This document shows, one piece after another, positions 1-6,665 of a DNA stretch of 9,666 nt. The stretch spans positions 1 through 9,666 of the forward strand of contig JAGOBN010000098.1 of assembly GCA_017999235.1 (NCBI GenBank), in the 5' to 3' direction. The notes under the pieces were generated by a model. It did not search any database. It was not told the origin of the DNA and worked only from the letters and a program-made list of their open reading frames with translations. The DNA comes from Anaerolineales bacterium. GTDB lineage: Bacteria > Chloroflexota > Anaerolineae > Anaerolineales > UBA6663. A program made the position numbers and the translations under genes. Numbering within the stretch: the first letter of the stretch is position 1; each line of letters opens with the position of its first letter.

Positions 1-661
1 CGGCCAACGGCAGGGTGACGCGCAGGAAGGTGCGGACGGCGTTGGCGCCCAGATCGGCCGCCGCTTCAAACAGCGAATCGTCAATTTTCTCCAGGGAGGT
101 GAAGATGGGCAGGATCATGAACGGCAGAAACTCATAGACCATCCCCACCAGCACCGCGCCGGTGGAGGGGTACAAATCCAGGGCCTGAAACGGCAGGCCG
201 GCCAGCCCTGCCAGCCAGCCCAGCAAGCTATTGAGCACCCCTTGGGTGCGCAGGATCATGATCCAGGCGTAGATGCGGATGACAAAATTGGTCCACAGCG
301 GGACCAGGATCAGGAACATGTAGAGGCTGCGACGCTTGGCCGGCGCCCGGGCCACAAAATAGGCGATCGGGAACGCCACCAGGATCACCAGCACCGTGGT
401 CTGGAAGGCCAGGCTGATCGAGCGCCACAGGATGCCGACATAGAGCGGGTCCAGCAGCCGCAGATAGTTGTCCAGCGAAAACCGGTAGATGACGTTGCCG
501 TTGGGGTCCCGTCCGCCGAACGAGATCACCACGCTCAGGAGCAGCGGCACGATCAACAGGACCGTCATCCACAGCAGGGTCGGCGACACCAGCAGCAGGC
601 CGCGCTGCGCGTCCCGGTTCCCCCACAATTTCAGCCATTGCCGCAGGCGAGTGAAGTTCAC
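1..661 (-). CDS. potB: ABC transporter permease, PotB-like (polyamine type), partial: C-terminus beyond left edge
   Basis: Inner-membrane permease subunit of a spermidine/putrescine-type importer, paired with the ATPase encoded just upstream. I translated 220 residues on the minus strand from a GTG at 661. An N-terminal cytoplasmic stretch rich in Arg/Lys is followed by hydrophobic segments near residues 22-48, 80-103, 112-136 and 166-187. The conserved permease EAA loop begins at E199 ([14 protein letters not shown], then LPLA), the contact site for the ATPase. Family members are about 280-300 residues, so some 65-80 are missing. The start is well fixed: the frame is closed by the potA stop at 668-670, GTG 661 is the only start before the first membrane segment, and a GGAG (671-674) lies 9 nt upstream. 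Substrate (spermidine, putrescine or another small cation) is inferred from resemblance only; related Fe3+ or opine systems cannot be excluded. Confidence 0.88.
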   Translation of the reverse strand, partial: MNFTRLRQWLKLWGNRDAQRGLLLVSPTLLWMTVLLIVPLLLSVVISFGGRDPNGNVIYRFSLDNYLRLLDPLYVGILWRSISLAFQTTVLVILVAFPIAYFVARAPAKRRSLYMFLILVPLWTNFVIRIYAWIMILRTQGVLNSLLGWLAGLAGLPFQALDLYPSTGAVLVGMVYEFLPFMILPIFTSLEKIDDSLFEAAADLGANAVRTFLRVTLPLA

Positions 662-667
662 GGCCGG

Positions 668-1765
668 TTACTCCGTCAGCACGCGGGCCGCGGCCTGGTC
701 AAAATACACCGTCACCGCGTCGCCGACATTGGCCAGCGGCCGCGAGTACGGGTCCTCGTTCTGCTCGCGCACGCGCACGTGCTGGTCGCCGGGCAGGCGC
801 ACGTTGTAGTGCGTGTCGGTGCCGATGTACACCACGTCCATCACCTGGCCGGGGAAGACATTCTGCGCGCCTTCGTACGGGCGCAGGCCCACTTTTTCCG
901 GCCGCACGGCGATGGTCACCGCCTGGCCGCGGACCAGGCTCAGATCGCTGTTGGCGTAGACGGTCAGGCCGCCGGTCAGGCCGACCGTGGCCGTGGGGCC
1001 CTGCACCTCCTGCACGGTGGCCTCCAGGAAATTGCTCTCGCCGATGAAGTCGGCCACAAACCGGCAGGTGGGGCGCTCGTAGATCTCAAAGGCCGGCCCC
1101 ACCTGCAGCACCCGCCCGCCGCTCATCACGGCGATGCGGTCGCTCATCGTCAGGGCCTCTTCCTGGTCGTGGGTCACGTACACGAACGTGATGCCCACCT
1201 CGCGCTGGAGCCGCTTCAGCTCCAGCTGCATTTCCTTGCGCAGCTTCAGGTCCAGCGCGCCGAGCGGCTCATCCAGCAGCAGCACCTCCGGATGGTTGAC
1301 CAGGGCGCGGGCCAGCGCCACGCGCTGCTGCTGGCCGCCGGACATCTGCTTGGGCCGGCGCGCTTCATAGCCGGGCAGGCGCACCAGTTCCAGCGCCTGC
1401 AGCGCCCGCGCCGTGCGCTCGGTCTTGGACACGCCCTTCATCTCCAGGCCAAAGGCCACGTTCTCGCCGATGGTCATGTGCGGGAAGAGGGCGTAATTTT
1501 GGAAAACAGTGTTGACCGGCCGGCGATAGGGCGGGATCTGGCCCATGGGCTTGCCGTGGATGAAGATCTCGCCGGCGGTGGGAAGCTCAAAGCCCGCGAT
1601 CATCCGCAGGCTGGTGGTCTTGCCGCAGCCCGAGGGACCCAGCATGGAGAAGAATTCACCGTCTTTGATTTGCATGGTGACGTCGCGCACCGCGTTGACG
1701 ATCTCACCAGACGGCCCAGGAAAGCGCTTACTAACCGCGCGCAACTCGACGGCAAACTCGGCCAT
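668..1765 (-). CDS. potA: Polyamine-type ABC transporter ATP-binding protein, PotA-like
   Basis: Cytoplasmic ATPase that powers uptake through the PotB-like permease encoded immediately downstream. The 365 residues match the usual PotA length. Visible motifs: Walker [10 protein letters not shown] at 43-51, Q-loop Gln at 89 ([10 protein letters not shown]), ABC signature MSGGQQQR at 141-148 (Met replaces the usual Leu, a common PotA variant), Walker B VLLLDEP at 161-167, D-loop GALD at 169-172, and switch His at 199 (VTHDQEEAL). A C-terminal TOBE domain covers roughly 285-362 (the VRPEKV motif begins near 287). The ATG at 1765 has a strong Shine-Dalgarno and the gene is the first of its operon, with its own promoter upstream. 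The potB start follows 6 nt after this stop in the same reading frame. The family is certain; the exact substrate is inferred. Confidence 0.93.
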   Translation of the reverse strand: MAEFAVELRAVSKRFPGPSGEIVNAVRDVTMQIKDGEFFSMLGPSGCGKTTSLRMIAGFELPTAGEIFIHGKPMGQIPPYRRPVNTVFQNYALFPHMTIGENVAFGLEMKGVSKTERTARALQALELVRLPGYEARRPKQMSGGQQQRVALARALVNHPEVLLLDEPLGALDLKLRKEMQLELKRLQREVGITFVYVTHDQEEALTMSDRIAVMSGGRVLQVGPAFEIYERPTCRFVADFIGESNFLEATVQEVQGPTATVGLTGGLTVYANSDLSLVRGQAVTIAVRPEKVGLRPYEGAQNVFPGQVMDVVYIGTDTHYNVRLPGDQHVRVREQNEDPYSRPLANVGDAVTVYFDQAAARVLTE

Positions 1766-1770
1766 TGATT

Positions 1771-1776
1771 CTCCTT
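1771..1776 (-). promoter_or_regulatory. Shine-Dalgarno of potA
   Basis: On the minus strand AAGGAG ends 5 nt before the ATG at 1765. This is the best ribosome-binding site in the window and fixes the potA start. Confidence 0.8.
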
Positions 1777-1792
1777 GCAGTGGATGGCGGGG

Positions 1793-1821
1793 ATTTTATA
1801 GGATTTTAGGGCCGGCGGCAA
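1793..1821 (-). promoter_or_regulatory. Promoter of the pot operon
   Basis: On the minus strand TTGCCG (1821-1816) is followed after exactly 17 nt by TAAAAT (1798-1793), which matches the sigma70 consensus at 4 of 6 and 5 of 6 positions. Transcription would begin near 1786 and give a leader of about 20 nt that includes the AAGGAG site. The patch is AT-rich in an otherwise very GC-rich region, which adds weight. Confidence 0.6.
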
Positions 1822-1849
1822 CGTCCACTTGGGCCGTGAGGTTGCTGGG

Positions 1850-1855
1850 TATAAT
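1850..1855 (+). promoter_or_regulatory. -10 box (TATAAT) of the lgt-like gene, probably giving a leaderless mRNA
   Basis: A perfect TATAAT ends 6 nt before the ATG at 1862. With the usual 6-7 nt from -10 box to start point, transcription would begin at or within a base or two of the start codon. No Shine-Dalgarno is present. No convincing -35 is visible; TTGGGC at 1829-1834 is the nearest candidate, with a short 15-nt spacer. This is the -10-next-to-ATG layout known from leaderless genes in several GC-rich bacteria. Confidence 0.5.
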
Positions 1856-1861
1856 GGCCGG

Positions 1862-2644
1862 ATGTTGCCCGTGCTCGCGCAGTTCGGCCCGTTCACCCTG
1901 TATACGTATTCCGTCCTGCTCAACCTGGGCCTGGCGGCGGCGTTGGGCTGGCTGTACTGGGCGGCGCCGGCCGACCGCCGGGCGCGCTGGCTGGATGTGG
2001 GGCTGGCGGCCGTGGTCGGCGGCCTGCTCGGCGCGCGCGCGGTGTATGTGGCCGTCAACGCCGCCTACTACGCCGCCCATCCGCTGGAAGCCTTCATGCT
2101 CTGGCAGGGCGGCCTGGCCTGGGTGGGGGCGGCCGGCGGCGCCTTGCTGGGCGCCGGGTGGTGGGCGCGCCGGCGCGGTGAACCGCTGGGACCCATCCTG
2201 GACGCGCTGGCCGGCCCGCTGGCGGCCTTAAGCGCGCTCGGCTGGGGCGGCTGCCTGGCGGCCGGCTGCGGCTATGGCGCCGAAGTGGCGGCCGGCCAAC
2301 TGCCGGCCTGGCTGGTCTCCACCGCGCCCGATCTGTACGGCCTGAGCGTGCCGCGCTGGCCCACCCAGCTGGCCGGCCTGCTGTGGGGCGGGATCAGCCT
2401 GTGGCTGGTTTGGAGCAGCCGGACGCGCCGCTGGCCGGCCGGCGCGCTGGGTCTGTATGCCCTCAGCCTGACCGCTTTGGGCGCGTTCGCGCTGGGCTTT
2501 GTGCGCGGCGAACCGACCCCGCTGGCGGCCGGCTTCCGCCTGGATGTGGTCGGCGCCGCGCTGGTCCTGGTGGCCGCCACCCTGGGCTGGGCCAGCCGCG
2601 TGCGTCCGTCCGCCCCGCGCGCCGACGCCAACACCGCCCGCTAA
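1862..2644 (+). CDS. Divergent Lgt-like (prolipoprotein diacylglyceryl transferase family) membrane protein
   Basis: Canonical Lgt moves a diacylglyceryl group from phosphatidylglycerol to the lipobox Cys of lipoproteins in the inner membrane. This 260-residue protein has the Lgt layout: N-terminal GPFTLYTYSVLL (8-20), GLLGARAVYVAVN (54-66; compare GGRIGYVLF), WQGGLAWVG (81-89; compare WDGGMSFHG), a Gly-rich segment GWGGCLAAGCGYG (127-139; compare GRLGNFINGELWG), PTQL (167-170; compare HPSQLYE), and a late VRGEP (214-218). There are about seven hydrophobic segments and a charged tail. By motif alignment the Tyr equivalent to E. coli Y26 is kept (Y16), but the positions of H103, R143, N146, E151 and R239 hold other residues. 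It is therefore family-related, but its enzymatic activity is doubtful. I chose ATG 1862 because of the adjacent TATAAT; an in-frame TTG at 1829 would add residues unlike the family. It is divergent from the pot operon. Confidence 0.72.
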   Translation: MLPVLAQFGPFTLYTYSVLLNLGLAAALGWLYWAAPADRRARWLDVGLAAVVGGLLGARAVYVAVNAAYYAAHPLEAFMLWQGGLAWVGAAGGALLGAGWWARRRGEPLGPILDALAGPLAALSALGWGGCLAAGCGYGAEVAAGQLPAWLVSTAPDLYGLSVPRWPTQLAGLLWGGISLWLVWSSRTRRWPAGALGLYALSLTALGAFALGFVRGEPTPLAAGFRLDVVGAALVLVAATLGWASRVRPSAPRADANTAR

Positions 2645-2651
2645 TCAAGTG

Positions 2652-2670
2652 CGGCCGCCCGCGGCGGCCG
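2652..2670 (+). other. GC hairpin in the lgt-like/nitrilase gap
   Basis: Perfect 8-bp stem (2652-2659 with 2663-2670) closed by a 3-nt loop, all G/C. It lies 7 nt after the lgt-like stop and 13 nt before the nitrilase ATG, directly upstream of its AGGA (2674-2677). No T-run follows, so a classical intrinsic terminator is not supported. It could be a weak attenuating or 3'-end-stabilising hairpin, or chance in a GC-rich gap. Confidence 0.4.
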
Positions 2671-2683
2671 GCTAGGAAAACCT

Positions 2684-3565
2684 ATGTCCACCCTCACCCT
2701 GGGCCTGGCCCAGATCAAAACCAAGCTCGGCGACGTGCGCGCAAACTTGGACAAGCACCTGGCCGTCATCGACGACGCGGCGCGCCAGGGCGTGCAGCTG
2801 CTGGTCTTTCCCGAACTCTCGCTGACCGGCTACGTCCTGCAAGATCTGGTGCCGGCGGTGGCCGCCCGGCCCACGCCCGATGACCCGGTCTTCAGCCAGC
2901 TCCTGGCCGTCTCGCGCGCCCGCGATATGGACCTGATGATCGGCTTTGTGGACGAGGACGCGCGCAGCCGGTTTTATATCGGCGCCGCCTACCTCTCGCG
3001 CGGCGCGGTGATCCATGTCCATCATAAGGTCTACCTGCCCACCTACGGCCTGTTCGACGAGGGGCGCTTCTTCGCCTGGGGCGATACCGTCCGCGCCTTC
3101 GACACGCGCTTTGGCCGGCTGGGCATGCTGATCTGCGAGGATTTCTGGCACGCCTCCGCCCCTTACCTGCTGTGGCTGGACGGCGCTGACGTGATGCTGT
3201 TCGCTTCGGCCTCGCCGGGGCGCGGCTTGAACGGCGGCGAGACCCTGGAATCGACGCGCTGGGTGGAGCACGTCCTCAAGGCCTATGCCAGCCTGTTCAC
3301 CAACTACGTGGCGCACACCAACAAGGTCGGCTTTGAAGACGGCCTGCACTTCTGGGGCGGCGCCGTGGCCTTTGATCCCAACGGCGATCAGCTCGTCCAG
3401 GGGCCGTACCACGAGGAAGCCCTGGTCGTCACCCAGCTGGACCTCAACCAGATCCGCCGCACCCGCGCCCGTCTGCCGCTGCTGCGCGACGAGCGCCACG
3501 CTCTGGTGGCGCGGGAAATTGCGCGCATCACCGCCGGCCACGCCGGCGCCCGCGATAAAGGCTAA
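2684..3565 (+). CDS. Nitrilase-superfamily amidohydrolase, probable glutaminase partner of NAD+ synthetase
   Basis: Carbon-nitrogen hydrolase of 293 residues. The Glu-Lys-Cys triad is visible: E44 in VFPELSLTGY, K115 in HHKVYLPTYGLFDE, C151 in LICEDFWH. The HHKVYLPTYGLFDEGRFF stretch closely resembles the glutaminase domain of glutamine-dependent NAD+ synthetases (LPNYGVFDE). The gene stops 4 nt before the synthetase gene, so the likely role is to hydrolyse glutamine and pass ammonia to it in trans. In most bacteria with this enzyme the two domains are one polypeptide of about 550-680 residues; here they are separate proteins in different reading frames. ATG 2684 has AGGA at 2674-2677 with 6-nt spacing, and the protein begins at the first beta strand (TLTLGLAQI). 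An independent amidase is the alternative; the context favours the NAD role. Confidence 0.85.
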   Translation: MSTLTLGLAQIKTKLGDVRANLDKHLAVIDDAARQGVQLLVFPELSLTGYVLQDLVPAVAARPTPDDPVFSQLLAVSRARDMDLMIGFVDEDARSRFYIGAAYLSRGAVIHVHHKVYLPTYGLFDEGRFFAWGDTVRAFDTRFGRLGMLICEDFWHASAPYLLWLDGADVMLFASASPGRGLNGGETLESTRWVEHVLKAYASLFTNYVAHTNKVGFEDGLHFWGGAVAFDPNGDQLVQGPYHEEALVVTQLDLNQIRRTRARLPLLRDERHALVAREIARITAGHAGARDKG

Positions 3566-3569
3566 GGCT

Positions 3570-4397
3570 ATGGCCGCGCATTCGCTCGAGATCAACACCG
3601 ACCTCGCCCGCCGCATCCTGACCCAGTTCCTGCGCGAGGAGATCACGCGCACCGGCTTGAGCCGGGCCGTGGTCGGGCTCTCCGGCGGCATCGATTCAGC
3701 CCTGGCCTGTTACCTGGCCGCCGAAGCGCTTGGCCCGCAGAACGTCCTGGCCGTGCGGATGCCCTACCGCACCTCCTCCCAGGCCTCGCTGGATGACGCC
3801 CAGAGCGTTATCGACCAAACCGGGGTGCAGACGGTGACCGTGCCGATCACGGACCTGGCCGAGCCCCTGCTGACGCGCTTCCCGGAGATGAGCAGCCTGC
3901 GGCGCGGCAACATCATGGCGCGCACGCGCATGATCGTGCTCTATGATCAGTCCGCCGCCTTTGGCGGGCTGGTGGTGGGCACCGGCAACAAGACCGAGAT
4001 CATGCTGGGCTACAGCACGCTCTTCGGCGATTCCGCCCACGCCCTCAACCCGCTGGGCGACCTGTACAAGACCCAGGTGCGCCAGCTCTCGCGCGCCCTG
4101 GGCGTGCCGGCCGCCATTCTGGATAAGCCGCCCACGGCCGACCTATGGCCGGGCCAGACCGACGAAGGCGAACTGGGCTTGACCTACGCGCAGGCCGACC
4201 AACTGCTCTACCTGCTGGTGGATCAGCGCTACAAGCCCGAGGAGTGCGTGGCCGCCGGCTTTGAGGCGGGGTTTGTGCGCCAGGTGGTGGAACGTCTGCG
4301 CCGCAACCACTTCAAGCGCGTCATGCCGCTGGTGGCGAAGTTAAGCAACCGCACCGTCGGGTATGACTTCTTGTATTTGCGGGACTGGGGGACGTAA
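3570..4397 (+). CDS. nadE: NAD+ synthetase (ATP-pyrophosphatase domain only)
   Basis: Amidates deamido-NAD to NAD+ with ATP, the last step of NAD biosynthesis, in the cytoplasm. The 275-residue length fits the ammonia-dependent type. Motifs: PP-loop LSGGIDSAL at 37-45, VRMPYRTSSQAS at 62-73 (substrate loop), GTGNKTE at 137-143, FGD at 152-154, KPPTADLWPGQTDE at 186-199, and a C-terminal RNHFKR (245-250). The ATG at 3570 puts the first helix (INTDLARRILTQFLREEI) close to the N-terminus as in the family. The open frame continues upstream to 3285, but that part overlaps the nitrilase gene and has no family resemblance. Shine-Dalgarno is weak (AAGG at 3564-3567). With only a 4-nt gap, translation is probably coupled to the nitrilase gene. 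Confidence 0.93.
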   Translation: MAAHSLEINTDLARRILTQFLREEITRTGLSRAVVGLSGGIDSALACYLAAEALGPQNVLAVRMPYRTSSQASLDDAQSVIDQTGVQTVTVPITDLAEPLLTRFPEMSSLRRGNIMARTRMIVLYDQSAAFGGLVVGTGNKTEIMLGYSTLFGDSAHALNPLGDLYKTQVRQLSRALGVPAAILDKPPTADLWPGQTDEGELGLTYAQADQLLYLLVDQRYKPEECVAAGFEAGFVRQVVERLRRNHFKRVMPLVAKLSNRTVGYDFLYLRDWGT

Positions 4398-4417
4398 GGG
4401 CTAGGGGTTAGGGGCTA
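4398..4417 (+). repeat. Degenerate heptamer tandem repeat (GGGGYTA)
   Basis: Directly after the nadE stop come GGGCTA, GGGGTTA and GGGGCTA, then a decayed continuation (GGTAATTA). That makes three near-perfect units in a 46-nt gap. Such short G-rich heptamer runs occur between genes in many bacterial genomes. No gene or CRISPR-type unit is present. The rest of the gap, to the ATG at 4444, shows no clear promoter or Shine-Dalgarno. Confidence 0.5.
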
Positions 4418-4443
4418 GGTAATTAGAGAAAGCGGCATTCTGG

Positions 4444-5718
4444 ATGAAGAAGTTGTCCCAAAAGATTTCCCCGCTCGTCGCGCTGCAGCACCGCAACTTC
4501 CGCCTGCTGTGGATCGGGCTGATTATCTCCATGGCCGGCTCGATGATGCGTCAAGCCGCGATCCTCTGGCAGGTCTCGCTGCTGGCGCCGCCCGGCGAGA
4601 AAGCCCTGGCGCTGGGCATCGTGGGTCTGGTGCGCGTCGTGCCGATCGTCGTTTTCTCGTTCCTGAGCGGGATCGTGGCGGACGCCGTGGACCGCCGCCG
4701 GCTGATGGTGCTGACCAACGTCGGCCTGGGCCTGGTCTCCGCGCTCATGGCCGTGATCACGTTTACCGGCCAGATCACCCTCACGTGGCTGTATGTGCTG
4801 GCCGCGGTCAGCGCCGCCGTCGGCTCGTTCGACGGGCCGGCCCGCCAGTCCTTGTACCCCACCCTGGTCCCGCGCGAGCACCTGCCCAACGCCATCAGCC
4901 TAAACAGCATCATGTTCCAGACCGCGTCGGTCGTCGGCCCGATGATCGGCGGCTTGGTGATCGCCACCGGCGGCGTGGGCTGGGCGTATGCGGTGGACGC
5001 GGCCTCCTTTGTGGCCTTGATCACGTCCCTGCTGCTGATGCGGGACCTGCCGGCCCGGCCGCCGGAGGAGCGCGCGGAAGTCAGCCTGCGCGCCGGCTTG
5101 GACGGGCTGCGCTTCGTGTTCCGCCAGCCGCTGATCCGCGCCTCCATGTTCCTGGATTTCTTCGCCACGTTCTTCGCCTCGGCCACCGCCCTGCTGCCGA
5201 TCTTCGCCCAGGACATCTTGCACGTCGGCGCGCAGGGGTACGGCCTGCTGGCGGCGGCGCCGGCGGTGGGCGCCATGCTCACCAGCCTGGCCATGGTGCC
5301 GCTGGTCGAGCGCCTGGTGGAACGCGGCAAGGTCTTGACCATCGCGGTGGGCGTCTACGGCCTGGCCACCGTGCTGTTTGGCTTCTCGACCACGTTCTGG
5401 CTGACCTGGGCCTGCCTGTTTCTCACCGGCGCCGCTGATATGGTCAGCACCGTCCTGCGCAACATCATCCGCCAACTGGTCACGCCGGACGGGATGCGCG
5501 GACGCATGACCAGCGTCAACATGATCTTCTTCATGGGCGGCCCGCAGTTGGGCGAATTGGAGGCCGGCCTGGTGGCGCAGGCCTTCGGCCCGGCGGTCTC
5601 CGTGATCACGGGCGGCCTGGGGTGTCTATTGGCCACCGGCCTGGTGGTGGGGTTCACCCCGGCGCTGCTGGCCTATCGCAAGGAAATGCCGGCGCCGGCC
5701 GCCCACGCCGCGGACTGA
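4444..5718 (+). CDS. MFS transporter, EntS/MFS_3 type efflux family
   Basis: Inner-membrane secondary transporter of 424 residues, the usual length for the family. The start KISPLVALQHRNFRLLWIG, followed by a first helix with a polar GSMMRQ end, is typical of the MFS_3 (enterobactin-exporter-like) branch. The cytoplasmic loop 2-3 motif is present as GIVADAVDRRRLMVL (77-91). FDGPARQSLYPTLVPREHLPNAISLNS (129-155) matches the family's conserved central loop. About 11-12 hydrophobic segments are visible, with a charged middle loop near 200-230 and the second half repeating the fold (RGRMTSV at 352-358 echoes the loop motif). Substrate unknown; the neighbours give no hint. The ribosome-binding site before ATG 4444 is poor, but no better start exists in the frame. 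Confidence 0.85.
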   Translation: MKKLSQKISPLVALQHRNFRLLWIGLIISMAGSMMRQAAILWQVSLLAPPGEKALALGIVGLVRVVPIVVFSFLSGIVADAVDRRRLMVLTNVGLGLVSALMAVITFTGQITLTWLYVLAAVSAAVGSFDGPARQSLYPTLVPREHLPNAISLNSIMFQTASVVGPMIGGLVIATGGVGWAYAVDAASFVALITSLLLMRDLPARPPEERAEVSLRAGLDGLRFVFRQPLIRASMFLDFFATFFASATALLPIFAQDILHVGAQGYGLLAAAPAVGAMLTSLAMVPLVERLVERGKVLTIAVGVYGLATVLFGFSTTFWLTWACLFLTGAADMVSTVLRNIIRQLVTPDGMRGRMTSVNMIFFMGGPQLGELEAGLVAQAFGPAVSVITGGLGCLLATGLVVGFTPALLAYRKEMPAPAAHAAD

Positions 5719-5755
5719 AGCCGCCGCAGCCATCCAGTTGGGGAATTGTGCCCGC

Positions 5756-6658
5756 ATGAAACGCGCCGTCAGCATCAGCCTGGGGTCCTCGAAACGCGAC
5801 AAAGTGGTGGAGCTTACGCTCCTGGGTGAGACCGTGCGCCTCGAACGGCGCGGCACCGATGGCGATCTGGAGCGGGCCGCGCAGCTCTACCGCGAGCTGG
5901 ACGGCCAGGTGGACGCTTTTGGCGTGGGCGGCGCCGACCTGGGCCTGCGCGTGGCCGGCCGCTGGCACCCGCTCTACTCGGTCCAGCCGATGGTGCGTTT
6001 TGTAAAACGCACCCCTCTAGTGGACGGCACCGGGCTGAAGAACACGCTGGAAGGCCGGGTGGCCGCGTTCATCGAGCAGCGCCTGGGGCCGATCACGCCG
6101 CGCCGCGTCCTGCTCACCGTGGGGACCGACCGCTGGGGCATGTCCCAGGCGTTTGTGGACGCCGGCTATGACTGCGTGTTCGGCGACCTGCTGTTCGCGC
6201 TCGATCTGCCGCTCCCGCTGCGGGATGTGGCCGCCGTCAAGCGCCTGGCCGCCCTGACCATGCCCGTCATCGGGCGCCTGCCGTTTGAGTGGGTGTACCC
6301 GATTGGCGAGAAGCAGGAGAAGTGGACGCCCAAGCACGGCCAGTGGTACGCCTGGGCCAGCGTGATCGCCGGCGACTGCCACTACATCAAACGCTACCGG
6401 CCAGCCCGCCTGGACGGCAAGCTCATCTGCACCAACACCACCACGCCCGACGATGTGGCCATCTTCCGCGCGGCCGGCGCCCGCTGGCTGGTGACCACCA
6501 CGCCGCGGCTGGACGGCCGCTCCTTCGGCACCAACATGATGGAAGCGGCCCTCATCGCGGCCAGCGGCCGGGGCCGCCCCCTGACCGACGCCGAGCTCAA
6601 TACGATCATCGACGAACTCAAGCTGGAGCCGACGCTCCAGGACCTGGCGGAGGCCTAA
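5756..6658 (+). CDS. Conserved protein of unknown activity (family often labelled 'quinate 5-dehydrogenase')
   Basis: 300 residues, probably cytoplasmic (no signal peptide or membrane segment). I recognise a conserved family that databases sometimes name quinate 5-dehydrogenase; I know of no direct proof of that activity and see no clean GxGxxG dinucleotide-binding motif. Conserved-looking blocks: N-terminal MKRAVSISLGSSKRDK (1-16), RRGTDGDL (31-38), DAFGVGGADL (53-62), VDGTGLKNTLE (89-99), a Rossmann-like strand-loop region RVLLTVGTDRWG (117-128) then YDCVFGDLLFAL (138-149), YPIGEKQEK (181-189), IAGDCHYIKRY (204-214), ICTNTTTPDD (224-233), and VTTTPRLDGRSFGTNMMEA (246-264). The ATG at 5756 places the conserved block at the N-terminus; an in-frame TTG at 5738 would add unrelated residues. 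It is first of a tight three-gene run with the nucleotidyltransferase (7-nt gap) and the phosphatase. A perfect inverted repeat lies inside the gene at codons 79-86. Confidence 0.75.
   Translation: MKRAVSISLGSSKRDKVVELTLLGETVRLERRGTDGDLERAAQLYRELDGQVDAFGVGGADLGLRVAGRWHPLYSVQPMVRFVKRTPLVDGTGLKNTLEGRVAAFIEQRLGPITPRRVLLTVGTDRWGMSQAFVDAGYDCVFGDLLFALDLPLPLRDVAAVKRLAALTMPVIGRLPFEWVYPIGEKQEKWTPKHGQWYAWASVIAGDCHYIKRYRPARLDGKLICTNTTTPDDVAIFRAAGARWLVTTTPRLDGRSFGTNMMEAALIAASGRGRPLTDAELNTIIDELKLEPTLQDLAEA
5992..6013. repeat. Perfect 10-bp inverted repeat with 2-nt centre, inside a coding region
   Basis: The left arm GGTGCGTTTT (5992-6001) is exactly complementary to the right arm AAAACGCACC (6004-6013), with GT between them. 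The AT-rich centre (TTTTGTAAAA) stands out from the surrounding GC-rich coding DNA. It could be an operator-like site or an mRNA hairpin (9 bp with a 4-nt loop). It also encodes VRFVKRT, so chance remains possible. Confidence 0.5.
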
Positions 6659-6665
6659 GCCCGGC

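Noticed and set aside
228..638. A 136-codon minus-strand open frame starting at an ATG within the permease region
   Set aside because: It is one frame off the true permease frame, which reads as hydrophobic segments and an EAA motif from GTG 661. This frame is Pro/Arg/Gly-rich with no membrane segments.
242..1768. A 508-codon open frame on the plus strand, antisense to the pot genes
   Set aside because: Composition is dominated by His, Gln, Arg, Ala and Gly, with no domain. The opposite strand carries clear PotA and PotB motifs. It is a by-product of GC-rich third codon positions.
1829..1861. N-terminal extension of the lgt-like protein from TTG 1829
   Set aside because: It would overlap the TATAAT box, and the extra residues have no family match.
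2672..3691. A 339-codon minus-strand open frame across the nitrilase gene
   Set aside because: Low-complexity His/Gln/Val/Gly composition and no recognisable motif, while the plus strand has an intact catalytic triad.
4398..4430. The heptamer repeat as a CRISPR remnant or attachment site
   Set aside because: Units are 6-7 nt with no spacers, and there is no integrase, cas gene or tRNA nearby.
5738..5755. N-terminal extension of the 300-residue conserved protein from TTG 5738
   Set aside because: The conserved block MKRAVSISLGSSKR starts exactly at ATG 5756.
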